12,759 nucleotides of DNA, taken from an uncultured Actinomycetes bacterium. Lineage in GTDB: Bacteria > Actinomycetota > Thermoleophilia > Gaiellales > F1-60-MAGs149. The notes under the pieces were generated by a model that saw only the letters and a list, made by a program, of their open reading frames with translations, was not told the origin of the DNA and searched no databases. Below, piece by piece: positions 1 to 6,977 of the stretch. The position numbers and the translations under genes are program-made. How positions within the stretch are numbered: the stretch's first letter is position 1; every line of letters begins with the position of its first letter. The DNA is taken from contig CAINDT010000068.1 in the NCBI GenBank assembly GCA_903847495.1, positions 1 through 12,759 of the forward strand, read 5' to 3'.

Positions 1-840
1 GAACATCTGGCCGTCGAGTGAGAGCGGCCGCGTGCACGTGAAGTGGCCCTCGGTGTAGCGGTAGTCGGGGCTCGCGAACACCTCCTCCGTCGGGAGGTTG
101 GCACACCAACGGCGCCCGTTCGGGGTCTTCATCTCGGCCGCACACCAGCGCGTCTTCGGGGCCAGGCCGACGCGCAGGTCGGTGCCGGGTGCCACGAACT
201 CCATCGCCACGAAGTTGCGCTTGTTGACGAGCGCGGCACGCTTGACGAGGTTGTCGACGTGCTTGCCCCATGCCCCCGCGGGGTCGTCCGCGCCGATCCG
301 GCAGAACGAGAGGAGGTCCTTGGCGAGTGCGCGTTGCGCCCGCTCGACCGACAGCTTCGGGTAGACCTGCTTGGCCCAGCCCGGGGCGGGATACGCCACG
401 ACACAGAAGCGCGCAGTGCCGGCGGCGACGGCCTTGAGGTAGGCCTCGCGTCCCGGCATGCGCGCCGTCATCTCGAGCATCGCGCGCTTCGGATCGACGC
501 CCTTCATCAGCCCCGGGTTCTCCTCGCCGGCGATGGAGATCAGCGATGCGTCGGCCGCGATCAGGTCCTTCATGCGCGTGAGATGCCAGCGCGGCGTCCA
601 CTTGAGCGTGCTCACGTCCTTCGCGCCGGTGATGCGCGCGCGGCGGATGACCGGGTCGACGTAGAGAACGTCGACGAACCGCGCCCCCGAGGCGTAGGCC
701 GAGTCGACAAGCGCCTGGACGTACGGCCGCGAGCCCGGCTCGCCGTGGACGGCGACGGTGTCGCCCTTCTTGATGTGCAGGCAGGTATCGATGACGGCGT
801 CCGCGTAACGGCCCAGCTCGTCGGGAGTCATGACGTTCAT
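1..840 (-). CDS. Family M29 aminopeptidase (partial, C-terminus beyond left edge)
   Basis: This is the N-terminal 280 codons of a thermophilic-type leucyl aminopeptidase (M29, AmpS/AmpT/PepS family), a cytoplasmic two-metal exopeptidase that removes N-terminal amino acids from peptides. The reading frame is open from the ATG at 840 to the left edge. Family hallmarks are GDTVAVHGEPG (residues 26-36), an EFVAPGTDLRVGL strand (214-226), and the WCANLPTEEVFASPDYRYTEG block (245-265). In M29 enzymes that block carries the first metal-ligand Glu, here most likely E253. The remaining Glu/His/Tyr/Asp ligands lie off the window. Full-length relatives are about 370-410 residues, so roughly a quarter to a third is missing. 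A second in-frame ATG lies at 831. I prefer 840 because a TAACGT -10 box ends 7 nt upstream and no Shine-Dalgarno sequence is visible, which suggests a leaderless mRNA. It is divergent from infA. Confidence 0.92.
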   Translation of the reverse strand, partial: MNVMTPDELGRYADAVIDTCLHIKKGDTVAVHGEPGSRPYVQALVDSAYASGARFVDVLYVDPVIRRARITGAKDVSTLKWTPRWHLTRMKDLIAADASLISIAGEENPGLMKGVDPKRAMLEMTARMPGREAYLKAVAAGTARFCVVAYPAPGWAKQVYPKLSVERAQRALAKDLLSFCRIGADDPAGAWGKHVDNLVKRAALVNKRNFVAMEFVAPGTDLRVGLAPKTRWCAAEMKTPNGRRWCANLPTEEVFASPDYRYTEGHFTCTRPLSLDGQMF

Positions 841-847
841 AGACGTG

Positions 848-853
848 ACGTTA
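848..853 (-). promoter_or_regulatory. -10 box of leaderless M29 aminopeptidase promoter
   Basis: On the minus strand the hexamer is TAACGT. It is followed by 7 nt and then the ATG at 840, so transcription is expected to start at or next to the start codon. No convincing -35 box is visible, as is common in GC-rich actinobacteria. The assignment is inference from spacing and from the same arrangement at other genes in this window. Confidence 0.5.
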
Positions 854-887
854 CAGGCTGGCGGGGTCGCTTCTCTGACGACTCCAG

Positions 888-893
888 TACCAT
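888..893 (+). promoter_or_regulatory. -10 box of the infA promoter
   Basis: The hexamer TACCAT would place the transcription start near 900. That leaves a leader of about 20 nt containing the GGAG Shine-Dalgarno sequence at 911-914. No clear -35 element is visible. The divergent M29 promoter lies 35 nt away on the other strand. Confidence 0.45.
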
Positions 894-919
894 TGAGCGA
901 AGTCGACCACGGAGTCAAG

Positions 920-1138
920 GTGACGAAGGAAGAGAAGATCGAAGTCGAGGGCGAGGTGACGGAGTCGCTTCCGAACACCATGTTCCGCGTCATGCTCGAT
1001 AACGGGCATGAGGTGCTCGGCCACATCTCCGGCCGCATGCGACGCCATTACATCCGCATCCTGCCCGGCGACCGCGTGAAGGTCGAGCTCAGCCCGTACG
1101 ACCTCACCCGCGGGCGCATCACCTACCGCTACAAGTAG
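920..1138 (+). CDS. infA: Translation initiation factor IF-1
   Basis: IF-1 is the small OB-fold factor that binds the 30S A site next to IF-2 and IF-3 during initiation. The 72-residue product matches the family's usual length. It carries the diagnostic stretches IEVEGEV, SLPNTMFRV, NGHEVLGHISGRMR, HYIRILPGDRV and VELSPYDLTRGRITYRYK essentially end to end. The frame stays open upstream to an ATG at 830, but the GTG at 920 is chosen: it has GGAG 5 nt upstream (911-914) and gives a normal IF-1 N-terminus (VTKEEKIEVEG). The upstream 30 codons resemble nothing and overlap the promoter. The gene stands alone here, with no map, adk, rpmJ or rpsM neighbour, unlike the usual ribosomal-protein operon context. 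It may be a relocated or second copy. Confidence 0.97.
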   Translation: MTKEEKIEVEGEVTESLPNTMFRVMLDNGHEVLGHISGRMRRHYIRILPGDRVKVELSPYDLTRGRITYRYK

Positions 1139-1149
1139 GCGGGTGCCGA

Positions 1150-1174
1150 GCGGCTGCGCCTGACGGCGTGCCGC
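1150..1174. terminator. Hairpin between convergent infA and helicase genes
   Basis: The arms GCGGC-T-GCGCC (1150-1160) and GGCGT-GCCGC (1165-1174) can form a 10-bp stem with one bulged T, one G-T wobble and a 4-nt TGAC loop. It sits 11 nt past the infA stop (1138) and 10 nt past the helicase stop (1185), where a bidirectional terminator would be expected. No T-tract follows on either strand, so Rho-independent activity is uncertain. Confidence 0.45.
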
Positions 1175-1184
1175 ATGACCAGGG

Positions 1185-4100
1185 TTACCACTCGGGGATC
1201 TCGGCCGGCTCGGTCGGTGCTGGGGCTTCTGCCCCTGCCTGCTCACCCGTCGGTTGCGGCGTGGCCTTCGGCTTGGGCTTGGAACGTGGCTTCGGCTTGC
1301 TGCGGCTCCTGCCGCGCTTGGGCGTGAGTCCATCGGTCGAGAACGTGGCGTCGTCCGCGTCGTCGATCACGACGCGACGCATGCCCGACGCGGTGAACTC
1401 GACGGCCGGCTCGGCTGGCTCCACGGCGACGGCCGCCTCGGTGACGGTCTCCTCTGCGGCGAGCGTCTCGACCGGCTTGGCCTTGCGGCGGCGCTTGGGC
1501 TTCGGCGCGTCCTCAACGGTGGACTCCTCCGCGCCTGCGTCCTCTGCGGGCGCTGCCACAGCGACATCCTCGAGCGCGGACTCGTCGGCCGGCGTTTCCT
1601 CGACGACCTGCTTGCGTCGCGTGCGCTTCTTCGGCTTGGGCTCGTCGTCCTGGTCGCTCGGCGCGTCGACGGACTGCTCGTCAGCGACGGGCTGATCTTC
1701 CGTGCCTGGCTGCTCCGCGGTTCCGGCCTCATCGACGACGGTCACCTCGCCGCTCTCGTCGAGCTGCACCTCGCCGGTGCCCTTCTTCTTGCGGCGACGG
1801 CGACGGCGCTTCTTGGGCTCCTCGTGCGCGGCCTCGTTGGGCAGTGCGCCGATGGCGGAGGGCAATGTCGAAGCGGACAGCGCTGCGGCCGAGACGCGCG
1901 AGCGGGTCGGGCGCTTGACGCCACGCGGCAGCGGAACGTTCGAGCCGAGCGCCGCTGCGAGCGCGCGCGGATCGGTCGACATGCGGATGCTCGCGTCGTC
2001 GAGGACGCGCTCGGCCGACGGGTCCGTGGTGCGCACGCAGGCGAGGATCGCGGCGCCGACATCGAGCGGCTGCTCCTCGGCGATCGCGACGACGGCCTTG
2101 GCCTGGGCCCGCGCCTCTTCCCCGGTCTTGCCGGCGAGACTGCGCACGAGGTCGCGGCCGTTCTCGAGCGCGGTGGTGACGCGGCGCTGCTGCGCGTCGT
2201 GCGAGGCGCCAGCGAGACGCCAGGCCCACGCGGTGACGTAGTGGTCCGAGGCCTCGCCGAAGCCATCGCCGAGGGCCAGCAGCAGCGTGCGGGCGCCCTG
2301 CTGGCGATCCTGCCGCCAGGTCGGGGCGCGCTCGACGAGGCGGACGGCCTGCTCGAAGAGATTCGTGCCCGGGCCACTCTGGGCCAGATCGCGCAGCGCC
2401 TCGAGGCGCAGCTGGCGGTGCCGGTTCTCGGCCGCACACTTCGCGAAGAACACCATGCGGGCCTCGCGCGGCACCGCCACCAGCACACGCGCCAGCTTCT
2501 CGAGGTCCTTCGGCTGTGCCCGCTCGGCGGCGTGCGCGGCCCAGAGCTCCTGCTCGTCGAGCGGCAGGCGGTCGACGGCGACGGTCTTCCAGTTGTCGCG
2601 GATCACCTGCGCGCGACGCGCGGGATCCGGCGTGACCGGCACGACCCACGGCGCCTCGCGCACGAGCGCCTTCGGCAGCCGGCGCCAGCGGCGGCGCACG
2701 CGCGGCGGGCGCGGCGTGACCAGCGCCCCCGGCTGGAACGTGTCGACGTCGAGCAGCGAGTGCAGGGTGATCGTGCGATCGGTGTGCGGCGCGGCGGCCT
2801 CGGCGAAGTCGACGACGACGCCCGACTCCTTGCGGCGGTGCAGGCGCATGACCCGACCGACGCGCTGCTGGTACACGCGGCGGCTGGCGGTCGGGGCGAG
2901 GTGCATGCAGACGGTGGCGCGCGGTGCGTTCCACCCCTCGGCGAGCAACTGCGCATTGACGAGCACGTTGACGTCGCCGCGCTCGTAGGCGGCAAGCGTT
3001 TCGGCGAGCTCGCGCGGCGGCGTGCGGCCGGACACGGCCTCGGCCTTGAGCCCGATTGCGCGCATGGCGGCGGCGACGCGTCCGGCGTGATCGACGCCGG
3101 CCGCGTAGACGATGCCTGGCCGCTGGCCGAACATGTCGAGGTAATACATCGCAGCGGCCATGTTGACGGCGTCGTGGTCAAGCGCGTCGGCAAGCTCCTG
3201 CTGGTCGTAGTCGCCGCCGACGAGGCGCACGCGCTTGAGTGACGCACCCGGCGGCACGCGCACGGCGCGCAGCGGGGCGACGACACCGCTGAGCACGGCC
3301 TCGCCGAGCGGGAAGTCGGCGATCTCGGCCGGGAAGACATCGCCGACGTGCTTCTGCAGCAGCTCGTCGGTGGCTGTCATGCCGATGTACGTCGGCGTAT
3401 CGAGGCGGCGAATCGCCGCGGAGGTGCGATCACCGAGCGCGGTGTGCGCCTCGTCGCACAGGATCACGCCGTACGTGTCGCGGCTCAGACGGTCGGCGTT
3501 CTTGATGAACCACGCGTACGTCTCGATCGAGATCGGCGGCACGACCGGCGGACGGGCGACACCGAGCACGGGCTCCTTGATGCGGTGCCCGTAGCCCTGC
3601 TCTTTGAGGTCGCGCTTGAACTGATCGACGAGCAGGCGGCGGTGGGTGAGGATCAGCACGCCGGTGATGCGCGCGGCATCGACGAAGGCGGCCGCGGCGA
3701 CGGTCTTGCCGGAGGCGGTCGGGTGCTTGAAGCGGTACCGGCGAATGGCGCCCGGATCGGCGGCCTCGTGCTCGCCCGTGGCGTCTTCGTCATCGTCCTC
3801 GTCGTCGTCATCGTCGTCCTCGACGCCGGCCAGCACCACACGAGCGACCGGCTCCTCGTCGATCAGCGGCGGCAGCTCGACGGCCTCGCTCTCGTCGTCG
3901 TCTTCGAAGACCAGTTCCTCGTCGTCGTCGCCATCGTCACCGCCCGTGTCGCCGACGACGGCCTGCGACTCGTCGGCCAGACGCGGTGCGGCGTCGTCGA
4001 GGTCGGCCTCAGCCGTGTCGTCGGCCTCTTGGCGCTCGTAATCGCCAATGACCGCGGCGAGCATGCCTGCCAGCGCGTCGACCTGGTGGGCGCGCAGCGG

Positions 4101-4385
4101 AAGGCCCGACGCGAGGTGCGGTTCGTCGGCACCGAGCATGCGTTCGAGACCGAGTGGCAGCGCGTAGCGGCGGCGATACTCCGGCGACGGGGACTTCAGC
4201 CCCTGCGCCATCTCCTCGACGGCGTCGAGATACGCACCGGCCCAGACGGAGCCGCGGCGCAGCTCGACGGGCTCGCCCTCGGCGACGATGCGCTCGCCGA
4301 TCCAGCGCTGCACGTCGTCGAACGACGGGCTCCCCGTCGTCTCCACGAACTCCGCGCTGATCGCCGCATCACCGGCTTCGAGCAT
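1185..4385 (-). CDS. Large SF2 DEAH-box helicase with acidic insert and Arg/Lys-rich C-terminal tail
   Basis: This 1066-residue protein has a superfamily 2 helicase core of the SSL2/RadD/Res-subunit type. Visible motifs are LRAHQ (97-101, Q-like), Walker A TASGKT (K227), DEAH (311-314), GMTATD (335-340, motif III-like), ALLVNAQLL-type motif V and QRVGRVMR (507-514, motif VI). All ATPase motifs look intact. Residues 117-210 form an Asp/Glu-rich insert between the Q-like motif and Walker A, where the two are normally close. Residues about 570-850 look helical and are unrecognised. The tail (about 856-1066) has four basic clusters near 856, 916, 960 and 1021 separated by acidic Ala/Glu/Val segments, recalling RNase E-type RNA-binding tails. 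Function in RNA or DNA metabolism is inferred, not shown. The start at 4385 is supported by GGAGG 5 nt upstream. A longer frame to 4523 exists but lacks such support. Confidence 0.9.
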   Translation of the reverse strand: MLEAGDAAISAEFVETTGSPSFDDVQRWIGERIVAEGEPVELRRGSVWAGAYLDAVEEMAQGLKSPSPEYRRRYALPLGLERMLGADEPHLASGLPLRAHQVDALAGMLAAVIGDYERQEADDTAEADLDDAAPRLADESQAVVGDTGGDDGDDDEELVFEDDDESEAVELPPLIDEEPVARVVLAGVEDDDDDDEDDDEDATGEHEAADPGAIRRYRFKHPTASGKTVAAAAFVDAARITGVLILTHRRLLVDQFKRDLKEQGYGHRIKEPVLGVARPPVVPPISIETYAWFIKNADRLSRDTYGVILCDEAHTALGDRTSAAIRRLDTPTYIGMTATDELLQKHVGDVFPAEIADFPLGEAVLSGVVAPLRAVRVPPGASLKRVRLVGGDYDQQELADALDHDAVNMAAAMYYLDMFGQRPGIVYAAGVDHAGRVAAAMRAIGLKAEAVSGRTPPRELAETLAAYERGDVNVLVNAQLLAEGWNAPRATVCMHLAPTASRRVYQQRVGRVMRLHRRKESGVVVDFAEAAAPHTDRTITLHSLLDVDTFQPGALVTPRPPRVRRRWRRLPKALVREAPWVVPVTPDPARRAQVIRDNWKTVAVDRLPLDEQELWAAHAAERAQPKDLEKLARVLVAVPREARMVFFAKCAAENRHRQLRLEALRDLAQSGPGTNLFEQAVRLVERAPTWRQDRQQGARTLLLALGDGFGEASDHYVTAWAWRLAGASHDAQQRRVTTALENGRDLVRSLAGKTGEEARAQAKAVVAIAEEQPLDVGAAILACVRTTDPSAERVLDDASIRMSTDPRALAAALGSNVPLPRGVKRPTRSRVSAAALSASTLPSAIGALPNEAAHEEPKKRRRRRRKKKGTGEVQLDESGEVTVVDEAGTAEQPGTEDQPVADEQSVDAPSDQDDEPKPKKRTRRKQVVEETPADESALEDVAVAAPAEDAGAEESTVEDAPKPKRRRKAKPVETLAAEETVTEAAVAVEPAEPAVEFTASGMRRVVIDDADDATFSTDGLTPKRGRSRSKPKPRSKPKPKATPQPTGEQAGAEAPAPTEPAEIPEW
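3780..3960. repeat. GAC/GAT/GAG trinucleotide-rich low-complexity DNA coding the acidic insert
   Basis: On the plus strand this stretch is dominated by gtc, atc and ctc triplets, densest at about 3786-3823 and again at 3890-3935. On the minus strand they read as runs of Asp and Glu codons in the helicase (residues about 142-202). Such tracts can change length by slippage in whole codons. Confidence 0.75.
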
Positions 4386-4561
4386 CCATGCCTCCAACCG
4401 CCTTCCAGCGCGGGCACGACCCGAGGTCGGCTGCTGGATCGCGGATCCTCGGTACCCGACGGCACCGAACTGACGTGGACTGTAGCGCAGACGCCCCGCA
4501 GGCCGCCTCACTGCAGGCGCCACGCGGTACTCCGGCTCACGCCGGGTGCTACCCTCAGTCC
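4386..4561. promoter_or_regulatory. Divergent promoter region between helicase and aldolase genes
   Basis: This 176-nt intergenic region holds the helicase ribosome-binding site (GGAGG on the minus strand at 4391-4395) and a minus-strand -10 candidate TACAGT at 4479-4484, giving the helicase a leader of about 87 nt. It also holds the plus-strand aldolase promoter at its right end. A small inverted repeat, CCGGC-tcac-GCCGG (4532-4545), lies immediately upstream of the aldolase -10 box and could be an operator; this is tentative. Confidence 0.45.
4550..4555 (+). promoter_or_regulatory. -10 box of leaderless aldolase promoter
   Basis: The hexamer TACCCT is followed by 6 nt and then the ATG at 4562, so the mRNA probably begins at the start codon. 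No Shine-Dalgarno sequence is present between them. No -35 element is obvious. Confidence 0.5.
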
Positions 4562-5635
4562 ATGCGATTCGCCTTCCACGGAGAGGTCTCCGACACGCTC
4601 TCGTCCTTCGCCGACCGGCTCAGCGCCGCGCTCACGGCCCGCGGGTACGAGAAGACGGACGACCTCGCCACGGCGAATCTCGTCTGCAACTTCGTCAACC
4701 GCGACAACGTGCGCCCGTACCGCCGCGAGAACAAGACGACGTTCTGCGCTGCGATCTACGAGGGCGCCGCGCCGCCGGCCGACTTCAAGGAGGCGATCAG
4801 CGACTACTACCCCGTCCTGGTCCGCGCTCTCTCGAATGTCTCCGTCCGTGTGGTTCCCGGCACCGAGGCGCGCTTCGGCACGATGGAGCAGGGTAACTAC
4901 GCGATCGCCGACGACGGCACCGACGCCTTCTACGCGATGGTCGCCGAGCGCCTCGCGCCGCTGGCCGAGAGCCACCTCGTGATCGACAACATCTGGAATC
5001 CCGACCTCGAGTCCGAGCTGTGGGACGGCGACGAGGTGACCGCGAGCCTGACGGCCGCCGGCCAGCGTCTCGACGCACTCGACCTGCTGCCCGCGCCGTT
5101 CCCGATCCAGGACTACCTCGAGAAGCGCGACCTCGAGCACGTCATGCGCCTGTACTCGATCGGCGGCCTGTCCTACGGCAACCTGTCGGCCCGCAAGGAC
5201 GACACCCGCTTCTGGATGAGCGCCTCGGGCGTCGACAAGTCGAACCTGCAGGAGATCGGCCGCGACATGCTGCTCGTCACCGACTACGACGCCGCCGCGC
5301 AGGCGATGGTCATGTCGGTCCCGCCGGGCATCGAGCCCCGCCGCGTCTCCGTCGACGCGATCGAGCACTTCAAGATCTACCGCGAGCACCCGAGCGTCGG
5401 CGCGATCATCCACGTGCACGCGTGGGTTGAGGGCGTGGACGCCACCGAGATCAACTATCCGTGCGGTACGGCCGAGCTGGCCGACGCCGTCGCCGACCTC
5501 GTGCGCGTGCAGCCCGATCCGGGCCACGCGATCATCGGCCTCAAGAACCACGGCCTGACGATCACGGGCGAGTCGCTCGAGGAGATCTTCGATCGGGTCG
5601 AGCCGCATATCCTGCGCCAGATCCCCATGTCGTAG
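4562..5635 (+). CDS. Class II aldolase/adducin-family protein with extra N-terminal domain
   Basis: The C-terminal half (about residues 185-357 of 357) is a class II aldolase/adducin domain, the FucA/AraD fold that uses zinc for aldol cleavage or epimerisation of sugar phosphates. Family residues are in place: GGLSYGNLSAR (201-211), MSASGVDKSNL (219-229), a probable catalytic Glu (E268), the zinc pair H284/H286 in IIHVHAW, PCGTAELADAV (300-310), and the third zinc His, H330, in LKNHGLTITG. The substrate cannot be read from the sequence. Residues 1-180 are not part of the fold in FucA (about 215 residues in total); I do not recognise this domain. It has a mixed alpha/beta look (MRFAFHGEVSD; CNFVNRDNVRPYRRENK). 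The start at 4562 fits a leaderless promoter. The frame extends upstream to 4388, but that stretch overlaps the divergent promoters. Confidence 0.88.
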   Translation: MRFAFHGEVSDTLSSFADRLSAALTARGYEKTDDLATANLVCNFVNRDNVRPYRRENKTTFCAAIYEGAAPPADFKEAISDYYPVLVRALSNVSVRVVPGTEARFGTMEQGNYAIADDGTDAFYAMVAERLAPLAESHLVIDNIWNPDLESELWDGDEVTASLTAAGQRLDALDLLPAPFPIQDYLEKRDLEHVMRLYSIGGLSYGNLSARKDDTRFWMSASGVDKSNLQEIGRDMLLVTDYDAAAQAMVMSVPPGIEPRRVSVDAIEHFKIYREHPSVGAIIHVHAWVEGVDATEINYPCGTAELADAVADLVRVQPDPGHAIIGLKNHGLTITGESLEEIFDRVEPHILRQIPMS

Positions 5636-5723
5636 CGGGCACGCTTCCTAGGTCTTCTACATCGCGTTGGCGGACTGACTGCCGCGGCACCTAGTGCGCT
5701 CGAGATCGACGTACCATATGCCT
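5636..5723 (+). promoter_or_regulatory. Intergenic region with nested inverted repeats and leaderless promoter
   Basis: CTAGGT (5648-5653) and ACCTAG (5689-5694) form a 6-bp inverted repeat. They enclose a smaller pair, GCGG (5670-5673) and CCGC (5682-5685). Together they could fold into a weak terminator for the aldolase mRNA or serve as a protein site. A TACCAT -10 box at 5712-5717 is followed by 6 nt and then the ATG at 5724 of the secreted protein, so that gene is probably leaderless. No Shine-Dalgarno sequence is seen. Confidence 0.45.
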
Positions 5724-6977
5724 ATGTCTCGTTTCCTTCGGTTGCCGATGATCCTTGCCGTTCTCGGCGTGCTCACCGCGCTGCCCGCTAGCGCAACAGC
5801 CGCGCAAGACATCGGCACCACCATAATGTCGAGCATCCGCGTGGTTGCGGAAGTGTCGTGCCCCGCGCGGAGCCTGCGCATCATCGATCCGCAATCGTTC
5901 GTGCCCTGCGGTGCCGATCGTCAGGGACGTGCAATTGATGCCGGCACAGCCGACGAGGCGCCGATATCGCGGCTCCTGATCACGTTTGTAGACATGAACG
6001 GGGGCACGCGTACTGCGATCGTGTCCGCGCCGAATTCAGGGGCACAGCAGGCACCGGTTGAATACCGAAGCGGTTCGGCAGCACCTATCGCGCCATCCAG
6101 GAAACGGCCGTGCACGTGGAGCTTCGCGGCAGAGACAGCCGTCATGCCGGGGCTCCGCTGCGACGCGGAGGATGTGGACGGAACGCGGCGCACGTGGCTG
6201 GTGCAAAAAGTCACCAAGAAGGCGGAGGACTTCGGCGGGTCGCCGGGCGAAATGGGCATGACCATCTACGTATCCACTTGGACATCGCCGGCCGACGCAC
6301 CTGGGCGTCCCACGTGGGCGCACGCCGGCGCACCGCCGACCGTCACGACGTTCGACCTACCGCCACTTGGGACCCAGACCTTCGACGGGCTACCGAAATT
6401 GACGGCCTACACCCGCTGGTCGAAGTTCAGCCCCGGTGGCTACAGCGGGTATCTCAAGGGCCAGCACTTCGAGACGATCTTCGGATCGTTCACGTACAGC
6501 GGCTATGGCGTGTACGGACCGGGCAATCGCTTTGGCGCGCCGACCACGTCGTTCGGACGCAATGTGTACATCGACACACTGGACTCAGACTACGGACCAG
6601 GTTGGCACCGCATCATGGGGGTCTTGACGCAGCCCCCCAACGGCACGTTCTGTTACGAGGTGGCCAAGAAGGGCGGCTCGAACGGCAAGACCGGCGCCGG
6701 TCGTTCCTATCGCCTGACAGCAATCGGTCCGGGACTCACGCCCGTCGTTCAGGTCACCCTCAAGCCCCCCGCATTCACCTTCGGCGCTCCGGGGTATGAC
6801 CCGAAGACGATGCCGTGGGGCACGGGCTTCTCCGACGGCCAGACACAGGCACTTCGCGATCAGGCTGCGCAGATGGGTTCGGACTTCCGCCGCAAGGTCA
6901 AGGGCACGGATTGCGCCCAGACACTGCGGCAGTTACCGGACAGCTTCTTCACGCCGGCGTTCACCGTCGCGCCCTAA
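5724..6977 (+). CDS. Secreted protein of unknown function, six cysteines
   Basis: I do not recognise this 417-residue protein. It starts with a clear Sec signal peptide: a basic n-region MSRFLR, a hydrophobic core about 7-20, and a likely cleavage site near ASATAA (22-27). The mature part has six cysteines (C46, C62, C130, C146, C310, C397), an even number that fits three disulfides outside the cell. It is rich in Gly, Thr, Pro and aromatics, with segments such as SPGGYSGYLKGQHFE (236-250) and FTYSGYGVYGPGNRFG (256-271). There are no further membrane segments, lipobox or sortase motif. The ATG at 5724 is chosen because it begins the signal peptide and sits 6 nt after a TACCAT -10 box. ATGs at 5694 and 5718 lie at or before that box. 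Codon use is less GC-biased than its neighbours (ATA, TTT, GTA and ATT occur), which may reflect relaxed selection or transfer. Confidence 0.8.
   Translation: MSRFLRLPMILAVLGVLTALPASATAAQDIGTTIMSSIRVVAEVSCPARSLRIIDPQSFVPCGADRQGRAIDAGTADEAPISRLLITFVDMNGGTRTAIVSAPNSGAQQAPVEYRSGSAAPIAPSRKRPCTWSFAAETAVMPGLRCDAEDVDGTRRTWLVQKVTKKAEDFGGSPGEMGMTIYVSTWTSPADAPGRPTWAHAGAPPTVTTFDLPPLGTQTFDGLPKLTAYTRWSKFSPGGYSGYLKGQHFETIFGSFTYSGYGVYGPGNRFGAPTTSFGRNVYIDTLDSDYGPGWHRIMGVLTQPPNGTFCYEVAKKGGSNGKTGAGRSYRLTAIGPGLTPVVQVTLKPPAFTFGAPGYDPKTMPWGTGFSDGQTQALRDQAAQMGSDFRRKVKGTDCAQTLRQLPDSFFTPAFTVAP

Noticed and set aside
830..919. Upstream extension of infA to ATG 830
   Set aside because: It would add 30 residues never seen in IF-1 and would cover the -10 box and Shine-Dalgarno sequence.
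43..1002. Long plus-strand open frame of 319 codons at the left end
   Set aside because: It is antisense to the M29 gene and runs into the infA promoter and coding region. Its product is Arg/Ala/Asp-rich low-complexity typical of GC-rich shadow frames.
1254..3242. Plus-strand open frame of 662 codons
   Set aside because: It lies wholly antisense to the helicase, whose motifs are clear. The product is compositionally biased and has no recognisable domain.
4386..4523. Upstream extension of the helicase to 4523
   Set aside because: The strong GGAGG site 5 nt before 4385 and the -10 candidate at 4479-4484 place the start inside.
3348..4982. Plus-strand open frame of 544 codons spanning helicase, intergenic region and aldolase
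   Set aside because: It crosses two real genes in other frames and both promoters. The composition changes abruptly to Arg/Ser/Thr-rich shadow sequence.
4508..5608. Minus-strand open frame of 366 codons
   Set aside because: It is antisense to the aldolase, whose active-site residues prove the plus frame. The product is Val/Asp/Arg-rich with no motif.
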